A stretch of 64,000 nucleotides of DNA, taken from NCBI GenBank assembly GCA_002224055.1, contig AZLU01000019.1, positions 247,819-311,818 on the forward strand, read 5' to 3'. Both the position numbers and the translations under genes were made by a program. Each line of letters begins with the position of its first letter. The stretch's first letter is position 1. Below the pieces are notes generated by a model. That model worked only from the letters and a program-made list of their open reading frames with translations. It did no database searches and was not told where the DNA came from. The stretch comes from Pezizomycotina sp. ARF18. Taxonomy: Eukaryota > Ascomycota. Shown here in pieces: positions 1 to 10,966 of this stretch.

Positions 1-1179
1 AATTTAGGAAAACCCGAAGGGAAGATAAAGGTAAGATTTAGTATTATAAAATGAGACCTTGAAGATTGTGATTCAAGTCCGTTGAAGCGAAAGTCGAAAG
101 TTGAAATATAGGGGTGAAGACTTTTATCAAATACCCGGAGTTGACAATTTGACACTTTTTAGTTACGCCTTATGCTTACGCCTGGCCACTCAGCCAATCG
201 CAACAGGGGCTTAAACCTCGTAAGAATAAACCAGGGAATAAGCTCTTTTTTTCGTCCGCTTGCGGAGCCTCAGTTCATGCAAAATTCGGTTATAATTGCA
301 TGGCGCTATAACCCTAGCCCATGTTATACCGCTGGCCAATGGCGCGTGGTTATTGCGGTGGAGCCAGAATATAGTGAATCAAAGAGTGTCTATAGGCTAA
401 AATCCTCGATTCCTTTCTACGCAAGTTATTCCTACAGCGGAAGGCAAACATTCCAGAATGCCGAATATCCAGCGTATGGTGAACTCGAATAAGATATACT
501 GACTCGGTAATTACTCTGTTTCATGAAGCTCAGACTGAAAGGCCGAACCAGAACAATGAATCATCAATTCGAATACCAGTCAGTAGCTTGGTTGACTAAT
601 TAATTGACAAAAGTTATTTGACGCCGGTGTACGGAATATCGAATATAGTTTTTGACTTACGGGTCATATCGTGTAAACTGAAGCGGTATAAGAAGCAAAG
701 GAGATCGATGAAGTGTAATTGGATCTAGTATAGGTATTTTCAAGCCCATTGATTGAAATTCCAGCCTTTTACCCCAGTCCAAGACCTGATCCAAAACACG
801 CTCACGCTTGCACTGTCAACGGCTACGAGTTTCCGCGTTCAATGGGAAGGCAAGATGGGTATATGTGCATACTCGAGTTGAATATAGACCGAGCCTTAAC
901 TTTGATTTGCTAAGAATTACGCCGTGGAAGCTTTTCAGAGAGAGTCCAAGGAAAACCCTGATCGTCGAAGGTTATTTTGCTACCGAGCAGAGCCTCACTC
1001 ACCCACATTCCCTAATACCTCCACCCTCCAGGACAGCTCGTTCAATCGCGTTGATCCATGCCTAGGAAGCGCCCAACACCAATCAGCGCGGTTATAGTGG
1101 ATCAATGCATGTCTAGATCCTTTTTTTTCCCTCCGCAGGCGGGGCTTGCAGTGCATATCATGTATACGACGTCGGAAGG
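1..1179. other. No confident gene; possible 5' part of a decayed F-box/LRR copy
   Basis: Several short open frames occur here, but none has a recognisable domain or a credible start plus intron structure. Because the fragment just downstream (1180-1415) is only the C-terminal end of an F-box/LRR-type protein, its eroded upstream part may lie in this stretch. I could not align any part of it to the better-preserved family members. Confidence 0.3.
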
Positions 1180-1415
1180 ATTCCGGGATCTACAAAATCC
1201 TGGGGCGCCATCTTCGATAAGTGCGGGTCTCGGGGACTGAAACTGCTGAAACTTGAAGGAAATTAGAGGACTTTTGGGACAGTTACGCGCCCGACTCCGA
1301 GTGGGATTTCTTTTTCACGTCTCCCATCGACGACGACATCGTAGCCTTTAGAGCTTTAATTACCGAGATCCTTACCCGCGGCGGGGTCGTAATTCAGAGA
1401 TTCTGTACGTCGTGA
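1180..1415 (+). pseudogene. C-terminal fragment of F-box/LRR-family protein
   Basis: Two blocks match the C-terminal signature shared with the family copies at 11610-12479, 12913-14193 and 14981-16493. The first is a WGAIFDKC...LKLLKLEG segment near 1200, which corresponds to the LWAAIFRAC...LQRVHLSRL block of the 12.2 kb copy. The second is ITEILTRGGVVIQ, which ends about six codons before a stop at 1413-1415. The two blocks lie in different frames and no F-box exon was found upstream, so this is a broken remnant or a copy with indel errors. It is inferred to be an SCF-type substrate adaptor relic only by its relation to the fuller copies. Confidence 0.5.
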
Positions 1416-2636
1416 GGAGCACTGATGAGGTTCGTGTTTGCCGGCATGTGCTGAACAGTCAAGGCCTCCCGATTTGCCGCTGGCCGCGATGGTCGTAAAG
1501 TATTCTTAGCCGGAGTACACCAATCCTGAGGAAGAGTTAGCGCACCATTGAAATACGCGCGCGAACGTATGAAAAACATGAAGAGGCTGGGACAGAACGG
1601 AATGCGGGGAAACAGAATGAAGAACAGATTAAAGTGAAACAGATTACGGTAAAAGAAATAGAATATAGTGGAATACCAACACTACAATGCTCACGGTGAT
1701 GAAGTAATGCATTCTCTCCATTCAGCTCAAGCCCATGTAAATCGTTGTCAGGGACGCATTTGGGGACGGGCTATGGTAGTGGCCACTTCCAACTTGATAA
1801 ATCACGCTTTGTCACGGTGTCGTGAAGCATCAATAAATAACTTAATTGGCTAAATCAATAGTCGCTGTAGTACATGTATATACCAGCGCTAAACAGTGAA
1901 GGCCTACCAATTTAGCCCAAAGATCGAAATGGCACGAGACTCGACTAGCAGATCCTCAGCGCAGCCCGACCCGGGAAAAGTTAATTTCTGGAGGGACAAC
2001 AAAAACTGGTTAATGAAACCTCTGGCTTTGGAAAAGTAGCGATCGATTTTGTGGAAAAATGATCTGCTATAGCATTCGATTCTGTGCGAAAGGTTTAACA
2101 TGCAAATCAGTTGGAGCAGAATCGGAGAGGAACAGAATGAAACCGCAGGAGAGAAAAAAAATGATATCCTGAGATACTACAGTGGCTTTATAGGTTGGCT
2201 ATTCATTCTCTTAATTCAATTCAAGCTCGGCGTCCATGTTTAGAATAGAAATTGCGGGCAAATTTAGAGCGCGCTTCCCGATTTTTACGCCAAGTTTCAC
2301 GTCGTCAATGTATCAATACCCAGCTAATTGGCAAATCCAATACTGGTACATACTATGTATCAACGGGACAGCATGTCATTAAACTGGTAAATCAGTCCAT
2401 ATAATAAATTTACTTTGAGCCAGCCGAGAGGTATTATATATAAAGCCTCAACCTCATTCCGTATTTTCTTGTATAGTATCATTCTGATTTTACCGTAATA
2501 TTTCTAGGAAGTTGGCAATATTTGCTTCACATTGCATCGGCTTTCCAAGTTAAAGATCAAGACCTCGCAAATGAGACATCTTTAGACCCAGCTAAATCGC
2601 CAGCTTTCGTTAATGTCTTCCAGTTAGCGGCCTACG
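1416..2636. other. Stretch without recognisable gene
   Basis: Only short, unsupported frames on both strands. AT content rises toward the right end. No repeat, RNA gene or domain could be recognised. Confidence 0.5.
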
Positions 2637-3564
2637 ATGACGCTCCCGCCGGAACTTCTGCTTAAATAACCACTCGGTCATTTCCTTATTCAATCACATC
2701 TGGAAAAATAACCGAGCCCATTTTGCCATTATATGCCCAATATACCCCAATATGCCCTAATATGCCTAAAATGGTAAAATTGCCAAAACGCCACCGTGCC
2801 ACATCTAGGCATGAATGAGCACACCCGTTTAGAATACAAAACCCTAAGAATCCCCTACATAGACCCACCATGCTTGCGTTGGCCGCATATCCTGATTCCT
2901 GACGACGAATACCCAAGGGAATTTAGCGTGGAGGCCTTAGAGACTAACCTAGGAGACTCCGTGGGCTCAAGGCAGTCTTTAATATCAGCAAATTGGCATG
3001 CCGAACGACGTCGGTCAGTTCTTGCCTGAACATTGGCCTCAATTAATCACATTCTCACCGTCAATTCAGAACCTAGAGAGGTTAAAGTGGGACACAGACA
3101 CAGCATTCGAAGGGATGGCGTCCAGTTCCCCGTGCCCCTCGCCCCGCTAAAACACGTCACGCAGCTAAGTCATCTTTCTTTGTGTGGAGCCATCCTCGTT
3201 GAAGGGAACGGCTTCCTTGAGTTCCTAAACGCGACGATGACGCTAACCAGCCTCGAACTCAACGGGCCAAAACTCCGTATGAAGACGTCTGGGATGTTTG
3301 AAACTCCTGGCGCGTCATCTGCGACAGCTGTAGGGGCCTCAAACTCGATCGGCTGCTAATGTTACGCGTGCACTACAGAGATACCTTTAGCGCGTGCGGG
3401 TGCTCCACGCCGCGTTTTTTTCTCCGCTTGAAGACAACTACACTGATCGAGAAAATTGTGCAGCCACGTTAGTCTTTGCCATCAACGGCGGCTTCAAATC
3501 TCTAAGAGAACTAGCGAGACATGTCGTCGCTACATACAGACGGACGCGTTTGAAGTACGGTTAG
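2637..3564 (+). pseudogene. F-box/LRR-family gene, interrupted by a short repeat
   Basis: Exon 1 begins at an ATG at 2637 and reads MTLPPELLLK, an F-box opening (LPxELL) equivalent to the first exons at 14193(-), 14981(+) and 20597(-), where an intron follows at once. Here a 105-bp dispersed repeat (2697-2801) lies just behind exon 1, that is, where intron 1 is expected. Downstream, LRR-like segments follow (GQFLPEHWPQLITFSPSIQ; LKHVTQLSHLSLCG; LTSLELNG), then a block VWDVWNSWRVICDSC...LKLDRLLML that matches the W..I...C...L..L signature of the relatives. The frame ends at 3562-3564. At least three frame changes separate the blocks. It is probably a dead or error-laden copy; if functional it would recruit substrates to an SCF ubiquitin ligase. 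Confidence 0.5.
2697..2801 (+). repeat. Dispersed inverted-repeat copy 1 (about 105 bp)
   Basis: This segment, starting catctggaaaaataaccg and ending aacgccaccgtgcca, recurs in reverse orientation at 7275-7361 with two short internal length differences and several substitutions. It lies just behind exon 1 of an F-box gene. It could be a MITE-like element or one end of a larger transposon. No transposase is visible between the two copies. Confidence 0.7.
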
Positions 3565-4338
3565 GCAGAGAAGGCTATAAAATATTGCTTATCCGGAGGG
3601 TCAGGCACCTGCTGAGGATAAATATAGCAATATTAGATTTCTATACGATTAAACCCCGGACTGCATTTGTTAAACAGGCGCATACCAACCAGCGGATATA
3701 CATGGAGTGAATGTGAGACTAGCAAGACAACTGTGGTTGAGGATACAGTGCTTTTTTTTTTTTCTTTTTTTTACCCGTCTGTATCTCCCTCCATACAGGA
3801 GTTCTAAAGTCTCTTAAGGAGTACAAGCAACTCATAACCAAATTCATAACTCAATGCCCAAAGAGAAAAAAAAAAAAAAAAAAAAAAATGAAAATCCCGC
3901 GTTAAGCGCTCGCGAAAACTTTCTTCCCTAACCCTGCAAGAGCTCATCACCAAAGAACATATCTCCTTTAGTTACTTGCTCCCACCGTACATCGAACATA
4001 TCCTCAAACCCTAAAATCAAAGGCGCACCTTAACCCTGTAGCTCCAGGTAGTGTCCAGTCTGTGCGTGACGCAGCTCCCCGGTTGAGTTCAACCGTACCA
4101 GGCTCATTATCATAGGAGTATGCATCGCTGCATTCTCCCCAGGATAGCTCCCAATCAGGCTCGAAGTCGCTCGATCAACACCTCTTGCTTCCGGATCGGT
4201 ACCCCCGTCCCGCCAATACACCACTTTTCGATCACCATCTTGGTGCTTTTCTTATCCACTGCGAAAAGGAGACACACTTGACGTTCAAATCGTCCGCGTG
4301 GTACGTAAGCCATAACGCCGCGTCTATCCTCAGCCTCG
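3565..4338. other. Intergenic, poly-A/T tracts
   Basis: Contains an interrupted T tract near 3752-3772 and an A tract of about 22 bases near 3866-3888. A short minus-strand frame (4224-4030) continues the direction of the hypothetical gene at 4339-4888 and may be its 3' part. Nothing else is recognisable. Confidence 0.4.
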
Positions 4339-4888
4339 TCAGAGATTCCGCGCTAGCAGTACCAACTTCGAAAATAACGGTAGGGAGCGAAGCACATCCC
4401 CTCCCGTGAGGTCTGAAACATCTTCCGCTTCAGCTACTACGCCGTCGGCGAGCATCCACGTCGACATACCCAGCGGCGTAAGCTTGTGAGAATATTGGTA
4501 GTGGAATTTATGGCTCATAGCTAGACCGATGAAACTACCCATCGTCGAGTGAGTCACCCGAGCTCTAGAAAGCTAGGTGTGAACCGGATCGCGAGGATTT
4601 CTTGTCCTTTGAGGTAGTAAAGCGGTGATGCTGTCGGGCCCTCGCGCGGGAGTGTTTTAACGCGGTGAAATTTTCTTTCGTGACGTCGCGCAAGACGAGC
4701 AGTTCAGTGTCGTCATTGTAGGCGGCCGCGATGAGCTCGTTCGCCTCTGCGATGCCTGATGGAGCGTAATGACAGGGCGGACACCGCGAGGGATTTATAG
4801 TAAGTGGTATAATGCCGACATTGGTGAGAGATATCGAGCCATCTTCGTGAGCGTTGAAGTAGCCCTCATGGTTTTCTAGATCGGTCAT
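4339..4888 (-). CDS. Hypothetical protein
   Basis: A frame starting with ATG at 4888 gives MTDLENHEGYFNAHEDGSIS and continues for about 107 residues. A second minus-strand frame (about 72 residues, 4557-4339) follows in another phase. The first part is mixed in composition with a basic, Ser-rich tail (RARARQHHRF), and the second starts THSTMGSFIGLAMSHKF. I recognise no domain. The two frames may be exons or one frame broken by an indel. Coding status is uncertain. Confidence 0.25.
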
Positions 4889-6649
4889 TCTGAAAGTGTC
4901 CAGTGTTTACCATCGGTATTATGAGGATTACAGAGATGGAAAAAGGGATTACGGCGGTTTATGTATTTCGCAACTCTGTAATGCCATAGGTGTCTTATAT
5001 AGATAAGAAGGGAGAACTACACTACTGTAGCAGCTGATAAGCTTATATGGGGGTCAAATTAACTTCCCTCCGCAAAATAGACTCTGGAGCTGGAATTTGA
5101 GTTAGCGATCTGCAATCCTTATGATCACCGGAAACTTATTGGCTTTGCCGGCACTATCAAACAAGAAAATTTACCAAATCTTACAACGAGCGAATTGTAT
5201 CCAATTTCGGGTCGACGATCGAGATCCTCATTGATTGAAGGTTCAAGCTAAACTTGGCAGCTTCAGCTCTGAGGTTTTTATTTTCCCTTTCCAAAATCTC
5301 CTTAGTGTTCTCGCTGTTAATCTCGCCAAGTTCCACTAATACCAATCTTAGTGGTAAATATCTACCTAGCTGCTCTCCCAAGGATTGTGCCGATGATACG
5401 ACGATATTTAAGTTTGGTTCGAACGCTGAAGTAAACATTACGACATGCAGCCATCGACCTCGACACATATTACCTTCGGTGCGATAGGAATGGAGTATAC
5501 GCTTATTGTTGAAATGATTGGAGAGATGGAATTGGATTTCCGTTTATTGACATTTAATTACATCGCTGCTCTGGAAGGTAATGAGACGGTCATGAAGTCC
5601 CCACAATCTAGAGTTCCATTCATTTAACTTGTTTTATTCTGTATATACCCGTGTTTTCTATCATAATCATTCTTCAATGAACCCATTCTATTAAATTATT
5701 TATTAAACGTCAATTCTGGCTAATCAAACCAGTCATTGTTCAGATTACGTAAATAATAATAAATTTTGCGAACCGGTTTAGACAAGGATCGCTGGTTTTT
5801 AATGCTTTTTACCACTGCAGCTCTTTCTAAAATATATAGTTTGTGATATTTGATTACAAGTGTGATTGATGGTAGTAAACTTGGTAAAACTTTGGCAAAC
5901 TTTTGATAAACGCACATTCCAGTAATGTTATCAGACACGTCCAGATAAGATGACCAGTTTTGTGGACTCCCGCTCGGATTGCGAAAGAATCGCTTAGCAC
6001 AGTTTTGAGTGGTTCAGTGGTTCCTTTGCAACCTAATTCGGACTATAGTCCTCGTCATTAAATAGTTCCTCCTTTTCTCCCAGTACACTAGTTTCATTTC
6101 GAATACTACTTAGCCCGAGTTCTTTCTCAGCTCAATGCAATGCCTTTCTTTCTTTCCTTACTTTTTTTTTTGTGGCGGGAAGAAAGAAAACAAACGAATA
6201 ATACATAAATAAATAAATAAATAAATAAATAAAGGAATAATAAATGTATAAATAAAGGAATAAGAATGACGCTTGAAAATACTAAAATACTTGCCGGGGA
6301 GAGAAGCATGGAAGCTCTAGTTGTAAAAATAAGTAAACTTTGGTAGTACTTAAACTCTAAGGCTTCGCTGATAAAGGGCTACAGATACTACAAATCTAGT
6401 GTCACTACTTTTTATTGTACCGCAAAAATTCTCTCATCCTCGTTTTTAGATATAATATACGATTCTTCCGGATGGTAAGTCCCCTAAGATCGATACTTCT
6501 AGTGGAAGAAAAATGGCCAGAAAGAATGATATCATCTTCGCACGATCGATATCGAACGAAAAGTCAGGGGCCGATACTGGTGACATGCACATCAGGAAAA
6601 GTTCCAGATGCATTCGTGCATGCCTTAACTTCAGAATGGACCTAAGGTC
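4889..6649. other. No confident gene; AT-rich with (AAAT)n microsatellite
   Basis: Minus-strand frames at 5468-5181 (with a helical, charged stretch ERENKNLRAEAAKF) and 5938-5720 may be remnants of one gene, but no family is recognisable. A run of aaat repeats sits at about 6203-6236. The rest shows nothing. Confidence 0.35.
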
Positions 6650-7087
6650 ATTTTACCATTCTAAGCTCATTCTATATCGTTTTATATCATTTTATACCTA
6701 TATCTATTAAAATTAAGCGAAATAAAGCACTATACCTTAAAAAGTAATATAAATAACGTAAAATAAAACTTAGCAGCGCCGAAATACGCTAAAAAAAAAA
6801 TAAAATAAACTATACATGTACACGAATAATTTATAATTTAATCGATTCTTACTTTTTTTTAATATTCAAAGTTAACTTTTTATAAGTACGCTTACTTACT
6901 AACCATTAACTATTAACTACTAACTATTAAGTATTAACTCTACAGGTATGTAGGTATGCAGGTATAATACTAACTACTAACTAATTATTATATAGGCAGG
7001 TAGGCAGGTAGGTATTATTATATATATTAGTTAGTTAGTTAAGTTAGTTAGTTAGTTCGCGTTATAATATAATAGTAATAGTGTATT

Positions 7088-7151
7088 TTTAGCTCGTAAC
7101 TAATAAAATAATAGGCGTCGTCGTTTATTATTTTATTAGTTGCGAGCTAAA
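7088..7151. repeat. 26-bp inverted repeat (hairpin) with 12-nt loop
   Basis: The left arm 7088-7113 (tttagctcgtaactaataaa plus aataata) pairs with the right arm 7126-7151 with one mismatch, around the loop ggcgtcgtcgtt. It could be the end-to-end remnant of a small transposon or a cruciform former. Transcription is not indicated. Confidence 0.8.
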
Positions 7152-7201
7152 CTTATAAAAATTTAGAGTTATAAGGCTATATAGTTTAATTCTGTATATT
7201 T

Positions 7202-7255
7202 TATATTTTAAACGGGTTTTATATTCTAAACGGGTTTTGTATTTTAAACGGGTGT
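7202..7255. repeat. Tandem repeat, 3 x 18 bp
   Basis: Three consecutive 18-bp units of the type tatattttaaacgggttt, with one to three differences between units, directly left of the dispersed repeat copy at 7275-7361. Likely a minisatellite associated with that repeat's end. Confidence 0.75.
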
Positions 7256-7274
7256 GCCTATTTATAACTGGATA

Positions 7275-7361
7275 TGGCACGGTGGCGTTTTGACAATTTT
7301 ACTATTTTGGAGCATATTGGGGTATATAATGGCAAAATGGGCTCGGTTATTTTTCCAGATG
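7275..7361 (-). repeat. Dispersed inverted-repeat copy 2 (about 87 bp)
   Basis: Reverse-complement copy of 2697-2801, shorter by two internal gaps. The shared ends are catctggaaaaataaccg and cgccaccgtgcca. The two copies lie about 4.5 kb apart and point toward each other. Confidence 0.7.
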
Positions 7362-7787
7362 CAGGAGGGAAGGAATATAGAGCCGGGGGGTTTTACTGCT
7401 CCCTGAAACATTACACCATGTTCCTCTCATAATCCCTTTTTTGATGATTTACATTCCTTCTTTTACATGAGCTCTTAATAGAACGGTAGGAAGGTATGGT
7501 AATATTAATGATAACGTATAAAAGAGCAACAAGCTGAAAGAGGCGAATGCAATGGTCAAAATACCCAAAATTTTGATTTACCAATCGCATAATCGCCATC
7601 CATTGATAAAATACCGCATGCAAATACAGCGGGCGTAAAAGCAAAAGCGATGATTTGTCCCATCGTATTTAGCCTTTCGCCTCTCAGGGACGAGAGGGCT
7701 TGCATGTTTGTCATATGGTTACCGATCAGTCTTTCGTACTTTCTTGAAGCATGCTAAGTGTTCGGATCAAATACGTCCAATCGCAGG

Positions 7788-9046
7788 CTAAGAGCTCAGT
7801 ATCGTTGGTGGTAGTCTTCCACTTAAGGTAAAACTTTCATCCTGACGGATTCCAAGATGAGTAATTGCTTCGTTCGCATTGTTGCAACATCGATCCAAGA
7901 GTTGCCGTGACGCCATCAAGTCCTCTATGTCTGCGCGTGCCGTAACACTCGAGGAGCTACTCGATAACTTTTGCAAACGAATCGAGTAAAAATCCCCTTT
8001 TAAGAAAGCTAAGGTTACCATCCAATTGGAAAGAACTATTTTCTGCAGAAGAAACGAAATCTTGTTGACCATTGTCGTAGAATCTTGAATATAATCGTCC
8101 AGGCTTTTAATTCGCTCCTGAAAATGCACTGAAACCGGTGCTCTGGCCATATCATCTTTTAAAGGATGCCTCTTCCATAGAAGTTGAAAGTCGGCAAATC
8201 CGCTACCGTAGGGTTCCCATTCAGTTAGAAGAGTATTATCACCGTTGCAGATCTGCAACCGTTCGGGAGAAGGATCCACAAGAATCACAACTGAAGTGTT
8301 TGTCAATTATTTTTAGTATTATTCATTTTTTTGATTAATGATTTCTTTTAAAAAAAATTTAACATGTGTATTAATTTTGCTATTACTATTTTGTGGAGAG
8401 AATGATAAAGGTACCTTCGAAATGACCATCAGTATATTCGCGGGACCAGATCGAGGCAATTCTCATCACAAGCCCAACGGAATATGAGTTCGGATTATTC
8501 TTCTTTGGGTTTCGAATTACCACTCGTCTGAACACGTTCATACCTTTAATGTGAGTTCGCCCGTTTCCGCCGACTGAGTTAATAAAATAAGCGGTTCAAA
8601 GTATTTCATCGTTACGAAACTGGTCGAATTTCTCACTGATGGCAGCATGGGAGGAAGGGTCTTTCCATCATAGTGCTCCCACTGCGTCGCGCCAAGCTGC
8701 TCCGCGAAAAATTCCGGTTAGATATCTAGCATAAAGCCAAGATGCTCGATCCATTCCGTCGCAAGATCTTCAAGAATAAACAGACTCTAACATTTGCCAG
8801 GCGGCCGGTATGCAAGGCGTTTCGGAGGTACCGTATGGCACTTGGTGATCCGCGAGACCTATTTCTTTCATTGAAATCGATAATTGTGCAATGGCCGCTG
8901 TCGAAGGCACATGTGCTCATTTTCTCTCATAAAGCGGGATAGGAATATTAGATTAGAGTAGCCATGGTGTGCCAAATCCTCGACCTTTCTTTGATATTCG
9001 CCTTGCACAAGCCTGTGGTTGGGGAGTGCCGATGATGTTGGGCCAT
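7788..9046 (-). pseudogene. CorA-like (fungal Mg2+ transporter-like) gene, broken
   Basis: Minus-strand segments read in order: YQRKVEDLAHHGYSNLIF, CAFDSGHCTIIDFNERN, RLANVRVCLFL, PEFFAEQLGATQWEHYDG, STSFVTMKYFEPLIL, SYSVGLVMRIASIWSREY, VVILVDPSPERLQ and SVHFQERIKSLDDYIQDS. This order (an (L)DI(x)PEFFAxxL block, then a W..../ILVDP block, then a helical region) resembles the soluble N-terminal half of fungal CorA-like proteins, which I infer from memory of the family. An intron (about 8414-8303, gtacct...cttcag) joins HFE to VVILVDP in frame. An in-frame TAA replaces the residue between DI and PEFF, several frame changes occur, and no transmembrane pair or GMN motif is seen at the C-terminus, which stops at 7788. 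The start is approximate. Probably non-functional; the family assignment is moderate. Confidence 0.4.
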
Positions 9047-9689
9047 TGGTAATTTGAGCGAGGAACAAAACACAAGGAGCAATAATTGGGTATTATAACG
9101 ATACGATAAGGATGAGAAGAGATCAAAAGGGGAAAATAATACAGGGACGAGAATGGAAAGAACAAGAGCGAAGGTATTGAAAGAAAAGAAATTTATGAAA
9201 ACGATCTTAATATAATTTTCATTCAATAGAGCTTATATGATATTGTTTACGGACTTTTCGTTAATGAATAGTAAATCAGACAATTATGATCTCCCGAGAC
9301 CAACGGAGTGCTTTACTGGTTATATATATAACACTTTCTCTTTTGTAAAAAAAAAAAAAACCCTCTTTTTTTTCCCCATATACCTTCGTTTCCTAGACGC
9401 CGCGAGGATACGCCACATTCCGGGTGTGTGATATGTAGCTTACAGTCCCGCATACGGCGGAAAACCAGATTATTTCTTCCTTTGTATCAAGACAATTCAT
9501 ATACTTTGATTTAATTGATATACTTTGATTTGGTTAAATCTGCTTAATTGATTGCCGAAGACTAACTAAGGAAAAAGGCATTCATTCCCTTTTGCTCATA
9601 TCACAATAATTCGGTGGAACTTTCATCCGTCTTTTATCACGTGCTTCCTAACCATCGGTTCTACAGTCTTTGGGCCGTCGGCAGTTCCT
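9047..9689. other. Intergenic
   Basis: AT-rich spacer with a poly-A run near 9349-9360. Short frames only; nothing recognisable. Confidence 0.4.
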
Positions 9690-10140
9690 GACCCTTTAAC
9701 CATTCGGCAGTACATCCCGAACTGTGATTAGGAGCCACGGCTCGGCTGGTTCGGGGGAGGTGTTGCGTCGATTTCCTCGCGGATCGATCGCTAGGTAGGT
9801 ACGGCTCAGCAGAAAGGCGGGGTTGGCGCCGTACTGTATACCCTACCGACCGAGTCTCTAAGCGTGGTGGTACGAACCGGCTTGTGGTCGTTGTCTATCC
9901 AGCTATAGTGAAGATGTTCTTAGCTGCTGCCACCTTTCTCGATCCGAGATCGGTAGAAGTTTCACTTTACTCTAGCTACCGTGTCGCGGAGGTTCGCACG
10001 AAGGTAACGGTTTATTGCTGGTCGTCGCTGGCGAGTAGTCTCCATACGTGTCTGTAGCGGCGCACCGCTTCCTGGCACTCTTGGTTCCACCACGGGTATC
10101 CCTTGGCTGCGGCGGGCTACGCGTAGCTACCTACGCAGGG
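9690..10140 (-). mobile_element. Fragment of Tad-like LINE retrotransposon (linker between EN and RT)
   Basis: On the minus strand a PWWNQECQEAVRRYRHVWRL block (near 10096-10030) is followed by FYRSRIEK, KNIFTIAGW and an S.GRVYST...LLSRTYLAIDP block down to about 9740. Fungal non-LTR ORF2 proteins carry this order (WWN-E-C, basic helix, F..... K..., ...SPPL..G..) between the endonuclease and reverse-transcriptase domains. Neither the endonuclease nor the RT catalytic box is present in the window, so only a piece of roughly 450 bp survives, with several stops and frame changes. It directly abuts the 3' side of the F-box-like gene at 10200-10966, with a border I can place only to within about 60 bp. 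Confidence 0.5.
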
Positions 10141-10199
10141 GCACCACGTTTGACTTCGGTGGTAGTAGCTGCCGGGATGCGGAGGTTTAGTACCTGTGA

Positions 10200-10966
10200 C
10201 ATGTTCTTTTCAAACAGCGCTATGTTCAATTCCGGCGGCGGTTCGATACTGATAGCTTGATGTTCAAGGTTATCTGCGTTTTGTAGAACGTTTCGGAAAC
10301 CGGAGGCTATCGAGCCGTGGAACCAAAGAGAATGGAGGGATGCGATGTCAATAGCGCCCATTGCGGTGCTATACTCTCGACACATAGTTCGTGAATTTTT
10401 AACCCCACATCAAATCGTAGTAAAGTGTCGCAGTTCGACCCGAAATAAATATGCAGGTCCCTGACATTTGGTGCGTGACCTAGCAATGTTCGGAAGTTGC
10501 TGATAAAAATCGAGGCGTATAAATCGAAGTCGTCAAGTGTGTCAAATTGTCAATCTTCCAGTTGAGAAAATGACACTGCTGGTTACACCGGCTTCGTCAG
10601 CACTGGGATTCACATCCTCCATTCCTCTTGAGCTGCTGCTACTGGTGCCCCCAGCATGGTGTAGAGGCCACGAGGTATCTTGGTAAGCTTACCGTACTCG
10701 CTATTGATGGCCGGGTCCAAGAGACACTTTGGGACGACAGCATCTACCTCTACCTCAACAACTTATAAATAATTGCCAAGGGTGCAACCTGGTCTGGTCC
10801 AGGCATCGAGCTTTTCTAAGGTATTCTCGTAACCGCCGCCGAGGCTTATACGGCCGAATAGATACACGCAGCACTCTTCGCGGAAGAACCTGTTGACGCA
10901 GCTCAGGCTTTTGATCGTTTCAATATCATCCTGCGCTTCCTTGATCATCTTTTTGGTGTCAGTCAT
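10200..10966 (-). pseudogene. F-box/LRR-like gene, 3' end replaced by LINE fragment
   Basis: The frame opening at 10966 contains IKSLSCVNRFFREECCVYLF, which fits the second half of an F-box (S.VNR.FR....YLF). Farther down on the same strand are segments of LRR character: ISNFRTLLGHAPNVRDLHI, LRFDVGLKIHELCVE, IDIASLHSLWFHGSIASGF. The first F-box exon (LPxE...) was not found upstream. Blocks lie in different frames with some stops. The LINE fragment follows at once, so the usual C-terminal RGG-type tail of the family is missing. Likely a relic. Confidence 0.4.

Larger units (their letters stand above)
6650..7260. repeat. AT-rich low-complexity block with hairpin and tandem repeats
   Basis: GC falls sharply here and the sequence is dominated by short direct repeats: ttagttag runs at about 7028-7056, taggcagg/taggtatg runs at 6940-7015, a 26-bp inverted repeat at 7088-7151 and three 18-bp tandem units at 7202-7255. 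The base composition resembles RIP-treated DNA elsewhere in the window. No coding content is visible. Confidence 0.6.

Noticed and set aside
172-492. 106-codon open frame at the left end
   Set aside because: No recognisable domain, no intron signals and no counterpart in the repeated families.
2697-7361. A complete DNA transposon bounded by the inverted repeat pair
   Set aside because: No transposase-like reading frame inside, and the interior contains F-box gene exons and an unrelated minus-strand frame. No matching target duplication was seen at the two outer ends.
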